From Membranipora membranacea (Eukaryota > Bryozoa > Gymnolaemata > Cheilostomatida > Membraniporidae): a DNA stretch of 60,000 bases. The stretch lies in assembly GCA_914767715.1 (NCBI GenBank), contig OU612073.1, positions 23,376,001-23,436,000 on the forward strand, given 5' to 3'. The notes under the pieces were generated by a model, which worked only from the letters and a program-made list of their open reading frames with translations, was not told the DNA's origin and ran no database searches. The translations under genes and the position numbers were made by a program. Shown in pieces: positions 24,664 through 36,475 of this stretch (position 1 is the first letter of the stretch; each line of letters starts with the position of its first letter).

Positions 24664-27600
24664 ATGGGTAAGCTTTCTATCTGTAGAATGTAGCTTCTTA
24701 TCAAACCACGTGTGTTAGAATGACTAAAATCTTTGCATGGCGACATTGCTAGGAAATGTGAGCCATCCCACACACCAAAGTCTTATGATAGAACAAGTTT
24801 GTTCCCTTGTGAATGGGGAGGAAAAGTCCACCTAAAAACATGAGTATCAAGCCACGGTGCCACGTTGCTGCGATACCCTACTTTTGCGATATCACACAGC
24901 GACCACAGAGGGAACCAGCTTGTTCTAGTCTTAACACCCCTTTAGGCTTGCTTTCCCTTCCCTGTCACATAAACATGTGAAAAAAGCCTTCTACTGAGTC
25001 TAGCTCTGCAAAACCAACGGAGACTCTTGTGTCTAATATGATCATAAATTTCTCATAGGCTGCCTGCAGAGGACCTCTGTGAGATCCTATGCTGCAGAGG
25101 ACTTTTGTAAGGCTGTCAGTCGAGTTGCCATTCTCAGGGAACAGACATTAACTACCGATGAATCATGAAGTATTGTGAATGATAAGGCGGTAAGCCAGAA
25201 TTTTGAATATACTTGTGATCGTCCATGTTCTCCGTTCTTATAGAATCTATGATTGAGTATCTGAGCGGTACTTTGCAGTATGTAGTTTCACTGCCGACTT
25301 CAGTGCTGGTCTGCACAGCTATAGTACTCATCTTACTTCACTACTGGCCAGTATGGAGCAGACATAGATATCCTCCTGGTCCAATACCTCTGCCGTTTAT
25401 TGGAGATGCACTGATACTCATCCAGCACTGGGACAACGCTGGGAAATATCTGTATGGTAAGTAAATGTACAGTAAGCTCATGTGTGCTAATAATCGGTTT
25501 TGTAAATGATGATAGCAAGTACTTTGTGGTAGATGCCTTTTCTATGAGGTAAGTACATCACACAAGGAAAGTATCTATTTGTAAGATATTATAGTTAATA
25601 CTTTGTGGTAAGTGCCTTCTCTATATGGTATGTACATGTACAGTAAGCTCATGCGTGGTAGGTATTGGTATTGTGAATGATGATATTTAAGCACCATATC
25701 GTATTTAGGGGTCCGGGTCATGTGGTTAGCTTGTTATTGTAATGTAATAAATATTCACATGTGAATTGTGTTTGAGAAAATGAGCCATGACATAATATCA
25801 GGTGATTACTAATCGGTGAAACAAGCCCTCTTCATTTATGTACCTTGGCTTGGAGAGGGCTTAGCTGGTACATAACACCTGCTCAGCCTCAAATTGAAAA
25901 GCTGTGATTTGTTGCAACAAGGAAATTATTAATATGTTATGCGACCCATTTCCGATCAAACAGACCCAATGCTCACACAATGTTTTTTATGTCAAATGTA
26001 TGGTATACTCATAGAAAAAACTATGTCTATGGCTATACCATTCTCAGCTCTCAAGTCCATCAGTTGTTTGTTTTGTATTAACAGATAACTTTGGTGAGGT
26101 GTTTACTGTACAATGGAATTATCCAACAGTGGTGCTCAACTCTCCACAAGCCATTCATGAAGGATTCGTAAAAAATGCAAACACTCTTAGTACACGGCAT
26201 GCAGAGAGACTCGAAATAACGCCGTTGTCTGCGCTTGGCCAGCCTCGAGGTATCTGTTCTGTAACTGTTCTTATTGAAGTTATAGCACAGCTGGATGTTA
26301 ATACTCCCAAGCCTTCTTCTAATCAGTTTCATCTATTTTAATGCTCCAAAGGTTGGTCCACATTGTCCGAGATTACATTAGGTACCATCCCAGATGCAGA
26401 TCCCAGATGGTCCCAGTCTTATGTTCACATTGTCAAACTCATCCCAGAGTAGCTATTAGATTTTGTCTGGGATAGTGCTGGGATAATTATGATATGTGTT
26501 TACATTGTCTAGGATCATCAAAGATAGTCCCAGATAGACCCAGATCATCCCAATGTTGTATTCACATATATAGATATATACAGTAACTGGAAAGATTGAT
26601 GCGTACATACTTTCCACACACTGTCCCAGAGTAATTTTTATTGCTGGGATTGTGTCATTTTCATGTTCACATTGACTGAGACGGCCGTCTAGGATGGTAG
26701 TCTGGGACAATTCGGACAAACCATTACTGTATTAGAATGTTCAAAGTTGATACCAGTTTTGTCCTGTAAGCTTAACAAAGCTTAGAACTGCGTGAGCAAA
26801 AGGAATTTACCTAAAATAGGGCACTAGGCAGCCAGAATAACTTGCACACAAACCAAAACTCAAAACAGTGTTCGGCAGCGTGACTATAACACATTGTTCT
26901 ATTTACCGCTGAGGTTGTGTTGATTGGTTATCTGTTGGAATCATTGCATAACCACATAACCATAGGATCCAGGGTCATCTTAATTCTGGAACAAATCAAT
27001 AAAAAATTATCCATGCGTAAAATTTTACCCAAAAATAAAATCCAAAAACCCATTCAAACAACTAGAACAAGCAAAATAAAGACAATCATTTTTCGCCTGC
27101 ATTTATGTTTTAGCTCTTGGTTTGATAGACAGTGTTGATGGAGTCTGGCAACCACTTCGTCGGCATATGCTGACTGTTTTCAGAGAGCAAGGTGTAGGTA
27201 AGTCATGATATCAGAGATGTCTGCTCTAATTTATTAAGAAGGTACCCAGACAATTATCTTATCACTAACTTCGCATACGATGTAGGATTTGAGTGAGAAT
27301 TTCATTACATAAAATATTATTGAGCCGAGAAAATCTCACCTGTGGCACGTCCGAGCAATTGTAATAATTTAATAAGATTCTATTACATATAAGCCGTTTA
27401 AGGGAGACAGATAAGAAGTAATGTGGGTTAAACAAAAATCTCAATTCTGTCTCTGTTCGAACTCCGAAGACTGAGAAACAACAGTGCCCTATGGCGCCGC
27501 CACCAAATTCGACTCCAAGTTACTCTCAGTTTGCAGGCAAGTCGGAGCACACCTGGCGCGTCAATTTAGCCCATTAATCGTAGACTGCAACGGGATTCGA

Positions 27601-30600
27601 ACCCAAGGCCTCCAACACTCGTGCATTAGAGGGCAGGCGCTCTAGCCGACTGAGCTACCTCCTATCCTACTCCTCTATTATAGCTGAACAGGCAAAACTA
27701 TCTTGTATTTTATTCCCTCAGGTAAGCAGGGGATGGAGGAAGTGATACTGAATGAGATTCGGTATTATATTGATGCTTTGGAAAAAACGAACCAGCAGCC
27801 TATAGACCTACGTGATCAGTTAATGCAGTCCATATCTAATGTAGCCTCTCACATCGTGTTCGGTAAAAGATTTGAATATGGTGCTGATCAGTTGAGCAAT
27901 CTCGCGTTCTCTGAGTTTTTTGGAAACTTTTTCATGACAGAGTTTGTACCATTTATGAGGGTGAGTGAGTCTAAAAAGCTGTTTGTCACAGCTGAGCCTT
28001 AATGCATAAAGCATAGGTGGGATCCAACAAGGCTTACTTTATGAATATCTGTCTTTGAACTTCCTTGATTAGTTTTATGTTGAGTTGACGAGGCAACTTT
28101 GACACCAACCAAACCGTTTACGCTATTTAACATAAGAAGTTCTCAAATCATATCATATGTTATAAATATTAAGTATTAGAGTAGTATGACAATGTTATGA
28201 TGCTGATGCTTGTTCTATAAGAGTAGTTTAAGGTATGACAATGTCACTTGGTTACTTGAGAGTATGAAATATGTTGAGTCAGGTCAGGTCAGTCCCAGAT
28301 CCAGTTTGTCCGCATTGGGAATTGCCTCCCTCCACTGATGAGGTGCATATTATCAGTGGACATGGAGAAAGTGATATCAGGCAAAATGGATCAAGTCTGG
28401 CCCCAAATCATCGGAAGGGCCACAGAAGTACATCAGGAAGATAAAGTCATACAACATCATGTATATACTGCTCAATGGTTGTAGTGGCTCCCTTGGGATC
28501 CTCTTGGCTATCATGCATCGCGAAGACAAGCACTGTCTGGTTTGAAGTTATGTCAGGCACAGATTGAAGAACACAAGGAGACACTGGACCCTGAAAACCC
28601 GAGAGACTTTATCGACTCCTTCTTGATTGAAATGCAGAAAGCAGGAGATGATACAAAAGTGTTTACAGGTATGCATTCTGATTTGATCCAAAGACTCATA
28701 AATTAGACGAGGTCAGGTATTATATACCGGCATAAATCCAAAGCTTTGTGATGGCCGTTTCAACGACTGGCTGATCACAAATTTTAAAGAAGAAGAAATA
28801 TAATCTTCAGTCTCTGCAAAAGAGACATTGTTCCAGTGATACTGTGATACACTAGCCTCATCTCAAAGCCCCCTCTTTTGATTTGAAAAGAGGCCCCCTG
28901 AGGTAAGGTTATTGAAACAGAAATAATATTAGGTAATGTTTCCTTTAATTTCAGATGAAAACATGCTTGGGACAGTGATGCAGATATATGTAGCAGGCAC
29001 AGACACAACTAGTGCCTCCTTATACTGGGCATTTCTATTCTTGATGCTCAATCCTTCAGTACAAGAGGAAATTCACCAGGAAATTAAGGATGTGATAGGT
29101 AACTATCGCTTCAACTATTTCAACTATTCGCAAGAGTACTTCGTAGCAGTTGGTTATTTGAGTAACTGGTTTGAGATCCGCCGTGACCCTGTCCACTAGG
29201 TTTTGCTGATCTACATGCGTTTGCGCACTGTGAGCACAACTTAACCACATCATTTGTTCCAATCGACTGGTCTATCAAAATCACAAAGTAAATTCAACAA
29301 ACTTCATCTGCAAAATGATAGACCTCTTGCAGATGAAGTTTGTTGTTACCGCACTATTTTGTTGTCATATCACCACAAATATTGTGAAGTTTATTTTAAT
29401 ATTTATTTTATTTGTGAAGCATCTTCTTATCAACTTAATGTTATTATTACTTCAGAAAAATCTTTTGCCTAAATTTAGTATCAAACTGTTCACAACAAGA
29501 CGCTAAATCTATATAATGTTCAAACTCAAAATCCGATAAAAATTGATTGCTTCTTCACCTTCCAATGTCGTTACGGCACCCACAGTTTAAGGCCTCAGTG
29601 CCTCAATGCTCATGCTCCACATAGTGTCCTGTCTAGATTTATTAAGTCTATGGTTATTTCTGAATGTTATGCAGGAGAGCGGTCCCCGAAGTCCACAGAT
29701 AGACAGAAAATGCATTACACAATGTCAGCAGTCACTGAGATTTTGAGAACAGACATTGCAGTGTTATCCCTGCCTCACTTTGCCACCGAGGACACTGTTG
29801 TATGTGGTCATACTATACCTAAAGGTAAGCATATCTGTTTTCTTCGATTGCCATCAATGATTTAAGTGAGGAAATGAGGTAGAAAATGCTGTTTTTGTCA
29901 ACGCAGATAGAGGAGTCAAATTAATTGCAAGATATTCCAAAATTTGTGGAATGTATTCATCAAGATTGAGTCCATCATATAGTTTGGTTTGGTTTAATAT
30001 ATGACTAGTCTAGAGTGACTTTTTACGTCACGTCATACAATGCATTTTTTTGTGAAGTGGTGAAAATATGTAGAATTTCAATCATTAATTTGTCACGGAT
30101 CATAGGCTTGAAACTAAATAATTAATATTATCTATTAGAGTACTCTTCAAATATCATACACACTGCCTTTCAAAAATTGAGCTTTCATAATGCTATGACA
30201 AGAGACTATCAAATGCAGCTAATATTTTTGTCACTTTTGCATAACGCCAAACATATAGTCCGAATGACCATTTTCTACCTCATTTCCTCACTTAAATGAC
30301 ACAACGTCATCAAATCAAGTTTTTATTCAGGTATTAATATTTAGTAGCTCGGCGGCTTTCCATTGGTATATATGTTGATATTCCATTCGGTCTTTGACAT
30401 CTTACTCAAGTAATTATTAGGTAAAAGCTGATTCGGGACATTTCTTGATTATCTCCCGATTACTGAAAACCTTATTTAGATTTCAATAAGTGACCGTCCT
30501 GATTCTAAATCTCCAGGTTGTCAGCTTGGCGATTGTATATCGGACAAAAATTTACCGGCTGTCTTATACATATAGAGAATTTTCATTAATATTTCTCCAA

Positions 30601-31368
30601 AATCGGGATAATATATGTGATATACTGCAATATAAAAGCTTTAATTTTCTACTAAACAATAACTGACTTTTACAGGGACAACTGTGATGGCCAATCTATG
30701 GTCTACAACACACGACAAGTCATTCTACATAGACTCAGATAATTTTAAAGCCGATCGTTTTCTGGATAGTGAAGGACAATTCTCAAAGCCAGATACTAAA
30801 GAGTTCTCTCCATTTAGTTCAGGTAGATTAACGCTCTGAAGTCTTACCCTATGTTAGAACTCTGATGCTACACTCAGGGAAACAAAGCATCTGACTGTCT
30901 GATAGCACTCTGGGTTGTCCGGCAGACAAGTAAACTATGCCTGTTCTTGTCTATATTTAGATATTGGCCTCACATGTGCCTTCTTTGGGCAACATGGGAC
31001 AAATTCCACGCCTTTTCCTGTCCATCATTAGATGTCTTCTGCCCATGTCCATCAGTCGGGAGAATTGGACAAATTTCAATGCCTTCTCATGTTCAGCAAT
31101 TAATTGTGCCTGTCCATTCCATCCATCAGGAGTAATTAGGCCAACTTTTCATGCTTAGTCCTCACTATCCTTCAATATGGTTTTGACAGGTAGAAGAGCC
31201 TGCCCTGGGGAGCAACTAGCAAGAGCTGAGATATTCTTGTTTCTTGTGGCTACTCTGCAGAAGTTCAGAATTGAGTGTGGACAAGAGACAACACCATCCA
31301 CTGTTGGGGAAATTGTGTTTGTGTATGAACCAAAAAGATATAAAATCAAATTGATAGCAAGGCACTAA
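24664..31368 (+). CDS. Cytochrome P450, CYP2-clan, intact (10 exons)
   Basis: Heme-thiolate monooxygenase, expected on the ER membrane with NADPH-P450 reductase; substrate unknown. CDS join 24664-24667, 25244-25456, 26085-26249, 27114-27197, 27722-27960, 28485-28668, 28955-29098, 29675-29824, 30676-30822, 31190-31368 (1,509 nt, 502 aa, a normal P450 length). Visible motifs: N-terminal anchor (residues ~15-36), proline hinge PPGP (45-48), C-helix WxxxR (W139-R143), I-helix AGTDTT (310-315), ExxR EILR (366-369), PERF-type ADRF (420-423), and heme loop F441-S-S-G-R-R-A-C448-P-G450. I place the start on a tiny exon (ATGG then GTAAGC) because it is kept in the duplicate and splices in frame to ES-MIEYL. 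An alternative is the in-frame ATG at 25249, or 25225 if intron 1 is not used. Introns hold MITEs and a SINE. No in-frame defects found. Confidence 0.93.
25452..25690 (+). repeat. Imperfect tandem duplication of the intron-2 donor region
   Basis: The donor-proximal sequence TATGGTAAGTAAATGTACAG followed by TAAGCTCATG recurs about 172 bases downstream as TATGGTATGTACATGTACAG plus TAAGCTCATG. A partial third trace (GAGGTAAGTACAT) lies between. The pseudogene copy has it once. The second unit contains a donor-like GTATGT. Confidence 0.6.
26351..26722. mobile_element. MITE in intron 3 of the P450 gene
   Basis: The ends GGTTGGTCCACATTGTCCGA (left) and GGTTTGTCCGAATTGTCCCA (reverse complement of right) are imperfect inverted repeats of about 26 bp. 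The interior has many GATCCCAGATGGTCCCAG-like repeats. It appears absent from the equivalent intron of the second copy. Superfamily not assigned. Confidence 0.6.
27400..27663 (-). mobile_element. tRNA-derived SINE in intron 4 of the P450 gene (copy 1)
   Basis: Minus-strand reading gives an A box TAGCTCAGTCGG (27646-27657), then a B box GGTTCGAATCC (near 27594-27604), a tRNA-like head, and a unique body (CAGGTGTGCTCCGACTTGCC, CTGCAAACTGAGAG, TTTCTCAGTCTTC). The same head and body occur at 50401-50632. The corresponding intron of the second P450 copy (46599-46856) lacks it. It is not an intact tRNA gene. Confidence 0.85.
29560..29651. mobile_element. Fragment of the 8082-8553 MITE family
   Basis: CTTCACCTTCCAATGTCGTTACGGC through CCTGTCTAGATTTATTAAGTC matches the right-hand part of the MITE at 8455-8553. 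The left end could not be placed, so I call only the matching right part. It lies in intron 7 of the intact P450. Confidence 0.5.
29862..30296. mobile_element. MITE with TTAA ends in intron 8 of the P450 gene
   Basis: Arms TTAAGTGAGGAAATGAGGTA plus GAAAATG at the left and the exact reverse complement at the right flank a ~380-bp core. Both ends carry TTAA, the target used by piggyBac-type elements. I found no match in the equivalent intron of the second copy. Assignment to piggyBac is inferred from TTAA only. Confidence 0.7.
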
Positions 31369-33149
31369 CTTCGATCCAAAATTATTTTGAGAGTTATTTG
31401 ATTTCTGACTAAACCTCAATGACCAATGACTGTTGAAGGTTATTATCATATATCTCTTGATTGGGACCTATCGTTTGGGACCTAAGCTTTTTCAGTGGAT
31501 GTCACATCTTGCAATGAATTAGATCCTACTCTTCAACAAGCATTTCATATTTCTCATACACTTTGTATTTGAACTATTTTCCACCAATGCTTGACCTAAT
31601 TATGTTGGTTGAAAAATCACCTTTTCATCCAAAGGCAAGATGGTGAGCCAGTTGCTTCTGTGATTTTGATACTACATCGATATATGTAAGTTGGTTAAAC
31701 CAGTTGTTTGTACTTTTCAAAAATCAATTATTTTTCTTTATCCTGAATGGGGCCACTTTTATTTTTAGTTTATATTAACGACCTCTTAAGTGCAGCGCCT
31801 GCATTAAATTACATTTTGTATGTAGATGGCACTAACATATTCTGTACAGACTTGTCCAGTCTTGAACTGAAAAATGAAACTAAATTTGTTGGTATTGTCT
31901 TTGATTCAAATATTACTTTTAAGTCGCATATAAATGAAATGTGAAAAAATTGAATTTGGTTGTTATAATGATGCATGTTGTAAGACAATATTTTGACACA
32001 CACTTCAAACTACACTGCCTTTTTCTCAAAGGCTTCCAGAATACAGAAAGCTGAACCGTGCTGATAGATTTCTTCTAACTTGTAATAAGATGAAATGAAT
32101 GATGTTTGAGCAAGGTATATGCTATAAAAGCCTCACAGCCCATAGTCAGCAAAAGTGATGATGTTGTATGGCTGTGTCGAGTTGCTTTATCAGAAGATGA
32201 TATGGAGTGATAAACAAGTTTCTGCGAAAGATTCCATTTTATTTTGCGACTGCAATCGGAATAGGTGAACTAAATTAGGTTTCTTAAAACGAGGTAAACA
32301 CATAACAACTATGTCATAGAGAATGGACACTAACCACTGCATTTTCGTTGCTCCATATAAATTACACGAAATTCAGTATCAGTCAATATAGCAAGCTGGC
32401 ATCCTGCACTATACAAGCTCCTTGTTTAATGTTAACAACTGAGATACGCTCAAGAGACGACCAGGGATAACTGATACTCATCTACAAGACTAGTAAAGAC
32501 ATCCTGTTTCATTTGGAGTTTTGACCGATTCATCTGGCTTGAACAAACGGACAAACTGACTCCCACCACTATGATATTCCTTGGTTAATGTGAACCATCA
32601 GGCTGCACCACAGCGCTTTTGAATCAATGTGAATGCTTTGGCTACTAGACAGTATACACATGAGAAAACTCATTACAGGGCAGGGAATTTTAATAAAAAT
32701 ATTATTATCATATTTGTCATATTAGTATTATTAATTCTAGGCTCAGCCGCCATCAACCGCTATTTCAGCAGAGGTATTGTCAGGTATTCTCAAAGTTAAA
32801 CTGGAGTCACGTAATATCTCAAAATCAATGTCATTACTTTCATCCACAGGACCACAGGATTAGGTTCAGTCAAATTTTAAGGTACAATAGAGCAATTTGC
32901 CCATTAAACAGGGGATCCAGGGTGCAATAGTTCAATCTGATACTAAATGTTATTTTATTTACAAGCTGGCTATATTCACCTATAAAATGTTTGTAATTTT
33001 ACAGTTTACAACTTCAATAAAATACCATACCAGCACAAGTCAGTTTGCAATTTTGATGGACATGCACACCAGCACAGCACATTTTAGATGAGTCGGCTAC
33101 CCTACTTGGCTAGAAAAAAGATGGACTCAAATCAGGGCAGTAAAATTTC
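31369..33149. other. 3' flank of the intact P450, part of the duplicated unit
   Basis: No gene. The sequence aligns in blocks with 52221-55040 (for example GAAAGCTGA..., TGATAGATTTCTTCTAACTT, and CAGTTTACAACTTCAAT). A LINE scrap interrupts it at 31741-31945. Confidence 0.6.
31741..31945 (+). mobile_element. Small LINE reverse-transcriptase scrap
   Basis: Reads MGPLLFLVYINDLLSAAP, then YVDGTNIFC, where the catalytic YADD has become YVDG, then KFVGIVFDSNITFKSHI, the FLGV-block. The intervening part is deleted. Dead fragment, absent from the equivalent flank of the second P450 copy. Confidence 0.7.
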
Positions 33150-34138
33150 ATGTCTGAGAGGTTTACAGCCCACAGAGAACTTTTAATTCTTATAGAACCC
33201 TAAAGAAATTTTAGATGAGACTGATGGCTTAGTTCACACAGACAGTTTAAAAATAGCAAAAAGCTTTAATTGCTATTTTACAGAAATTGGTCAGACCCTT
33301 GCCAGCGCTTTTAATGATACCGGAAACCCCATTGTCAAAATCTACCCACGGCAATTTTAGTTTTGAACCAGTTGATATAAGTATAACCATGTCACACTTG
33401 ATGGCAGTAAACCAACAAAAAGCTATTGGACTTGATCTTATCCCAGCTAAACTAATTAAATTAGCAGCAACATTGATAGCTGAACCCTTGACCCAAATTA
33501 TTAATAGGACACTACAGTCTAGTGTGTTCCCTGATGCTCTCAAAACAACAAAAGTTCTCCCTCTATTTAAAAAAGGTCGCACTAAATCTATTAAAAATTA
33601 CCGCCCAATATAAATTTTATCTGCGTTCAACAAGATTTTTGAGCGAGTAGTTAATTGACAAATTACGGCCTGTTTAGAAAACAATGATATTTTAAACGCA
33701 CAACAATATGGCTTTAGGAAACATAAAAATACTAATCAGGCAATTACAATGCTCACAGACAAAGCATTGACAGCCATGAGCAATGGAAACTCTTCGCTAG
33801 GTGCTTTTCTTGATTTTAGCAAACCTTTCGATGACCATTGATTATCATGTCCTACTTTCAAAATTAACCCATTTAAATTTTAATCGGAGTGCAACTGAGC
33901 TAATCAGATCATACCTTGCTAATCGCCAACAACTTACTGTGATAAATAATAACATATTTTTTGAGCCACGTTTTATAAACACTGGAGTTCACCAAGGATC
34001 TTTTCTAAGTCCAACATTGTTTTTAATTTATATTAATGATCTAGCCCAGCCATGCTCAACCTCGGCCAAATGGGTTATTTTTTTCGACCAAAAGCATCCT
34101 TACCACAGAAATAACAAAGTATGACTGAAATTTCACAA

Positions 34139-34518
34139 GGTGTACAAGGTCTGTCAGTATTCTGTCATATCTGAAAGTTCAGGTGTACAAGGTCTGTCAG
34201 TATTCTGTCATATCTGAAAGTTCAGGTGTACATGGTCTCCAGTATTCTGTCATATCTGAAAGTTCAGGTGTACATGGTCTTCAGTATTCTGTCATATCTG
34301 AAAGTTCAGGTGTACATGGTCTTCAGTATTCTGTCATATCCGAAAGTTCAGGTGTACATGGTCTTCAGTATTCTGTCATATCTGAAAGTTCAGGTGTACA
34401 TGGTCTTCAGTATTCTGTCATATCTGAAAGTTCAGGTGTACATGGTCTTCAGTATTCTGTCATATCTGAAAGTTCAGGTGTACATGGTCTTCAGTATTCT
34501 GTCATATCTGAAAGTTCA
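34139..34518 (+). repeat. 42-bp minisatellite, about 9 units
   Basis: Unit AGTATTCTGTCATATCTGAA + AGTTCAGGTGTACATGGTCTTC, repeated with few differences (first units have CAAGGTCTGTC). 42 is a multiple of 3, so forward frames stay open and read a 14-residue repeat; I see no evidence that it is translated. It sits at the break in the LINE. Confidence 0.9.
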
Positions 34519-34593
34519 GTTATCACACATTGAAAATTCCAATTAATGCTCTCTTGCAGTAAATGGGAATTCCTACTTACCTTACCTTACTTG

Positions 34594-35473
34594 CAGTGAT
34601 GCATTCATAGGCAGGGCCAGGGTGGCCATGGCCCTACCACTTATTCAGGAGGTCAATTTTGAAAAAAAAAACTAAAATTGCCATAAAAGTTATGAATACA
34701 CATTGATTTTATTCATGGTTGTCAATATCAACTGCCCCTTGTGTTATAAATAGGGATTTGTGAAGCAATAGCACTGATGCAGTTGTTTTATAATGGCAAA
34801 TTTCTGCTTGTCATGAGGTTTTGAGTTCATCAATACATCTAAGACTGAATAATGTGCGCTATCCTTCTGTGCCATGGCCCGCCTCAAAACAAAATTTTGG
34901 GCCAAACTTGAACAAAAAGACTCTAAACATTGCATGTTCTAAATTGGTTGCAGAGAGGCATTGAGCCTGTCAAATTTCAATGTTTTGCAAGTTTGTGGCA
35001 TCTTGTCCCAAAAGCCTTTTCTGTGGTGGTCGATAGAATAAGAAATTTGATGAAAAATTTCTCACACAAAAAAGATTATTACAATTATTAAATCAATTTA
35101 TGGTCAATATAACACTATCACATATTTTATTGACTGTTGAGTAGGTAATTCAAGATCTGGTACCCACCTCCTACGACTCCCTTGTGTACTTTGCAACCAC
35201 AATTTTAAAATTTGGCATATTTTACTGTCCATCCTCTCTCCATAACATGTTCACCAATTTCTTTTAACACCAAGTAATAATCACAGTAGGGATACGGTGA
35301 TGTCCCTTTCTGTTACACTAAAATCCTGGGGCCAATTTCTTGTCAATTTTTGTCTCAAAAAGGGCTGAAATGTCTTAAAACTGCCTCTGATTCTTGAAAA
35401 TTTTCTGGGGGAGGGCCCCCATATCCCCCTGGCGGGTGGAAGCTACAGCGCCCCTCCCATGAATACAGCTCTG
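34594..35473. mobile_element. Non-autonomous DNA transposon inside the LINE
   Basis: The left end CAGTGATGCATTCATAGG and the reverse complement of the right end (CAGAGCTGTATTCATGGG) form imperfect inverted repeats. The flanks CTTACTTG and CTTTCTTA could be an aged 8-bp duplication, which suggests hAT. No coding capacity. A related right-hand end is at about 42480-42645 (CTTGTCAATTTT, AAAAAGGGC, CCCCCATACCCCC, GATACAGCCCTG). Confidence 0.65.
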
Positions 35474-36475
35474 CTTTCTTAACAAAATGTTGACTTCATT
35501 TGCTCCATCAATTTGGTTCGGCCAAATGGTATGAAGCAAAAAAAAAGTGGCCGAATCCAATATAAGGTTGGACATGCTTGATCTAGCCAATGCAACTAAA
35601 ACTCTTGACTCAATTCTCTATGCTGAATGGTGCAATAAAAATAAACTAACTTTGAATTTAGAGAAAACCAAATACATAGTTTTTAAAAATCACCAAAACG
35701 AATGAACCTTGATGGCAAATTCAATCAAAATTTTTAACAAGCCCATTGAACAAGTAAAAAGCGTGAGGTTCCTTGGGGTCTATTTCGATGAGCATTTAAC
35801 TTGGAAAACTATTATAGAACATCAGATGAAATCTCTTAGACCTGCGGACTCTCTGATGTACAAAATTTCCCAATATCTGCCATAATACGTTTTATTCATA
35901 TTTTATAATTCCTTTATACTGTCAAAATTGAGCTATTGTATTGAGATATGGGGCAATGCAGCAGCGACCCATACCAATAAGTATTGTTATTCCAAAAATC
36001 AGAAAGATTAGCTTCATCCACCCCACTTTGTAATAAATCAAATATTTTCAGGATAAATGAACTTTATGAATTTGAAACATTTATCTGATCCCATACAACT
36101 TTTCACTCTCATAATTTACACCATCATTCCAATCATGTCTGCAACAGACGCTCATCCAACATAAAACTTCATATCCCCAACTCCATAACCAGTTCTGGGC
36201 AACAAAGGGTCTTTTATCAAATGGCAGCACTGTGGAACAAGCTGCCTGACAACCTGAAATCAGTGAAAAGTCAGGCCGCCTTTAAAACGGCTCTCAAGTG
36301 TCACCTCTTGGCTTTAAGGTTTGAACTTTTGTCATCGTAATTTAATTGATTTCCATTGCCTCATCTCGCATGGCAATTTGGCCTTGTGCCTCGACTAGCT
36401 GCGACATTGTCACAGCTACTGCGCACGTAGGCCTCATCACCACTTTATATTTCTAGTTTACTATATCTCAACTTG

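Larger units (their letters stand above)
33150..36475 (+). mobile_element. Non-LTR retrotransposon remnant interrupted by other repeats
   Basis: RT pieces in order: KAIGLDLIPAKLIKLAAT (33420s), KTTKVLPLFKKGRTKSIKNY and SAFNKIFERVVN, QQYGFRKHKNTNQAI, LGAFLDFSKPFDD, GVHQGSFLSPTLFLIYINDL (to ~34060). After a 1.45-kb interruption it resumes with WCNKNKLTLNLEKTKYIVF, VRFLGVYFDEHLTW and the C-terminal LWNKLPDNLKSV block (~36230). Several stops and frameshifts are visible, and the YADD segment is lost at the interruption. It was inserted into the duplicated flank: sequence before it (TCAGGGCAGTAAAATTT) and after it (ATCTGTAACTCTGT) are adjacent at 55033-55060 in the second unit. CR1/L2/Jockey-like by motif style. 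Confidence 0.82.

Noticed and set aside
27560-27663. A tRNA gene on the minus strand
   Set aside because: A and B boxes are present but the stems do not pair well and the body continues as a repeated SINE, also found at 50401-50632.
34183-34546. Open frames with 14-residue repeats (YSVISESSGVHGLQ type)
   Set aside because: By-product of the 42-bp minisatellite whose unit is a multiple of three; no start context or domain.
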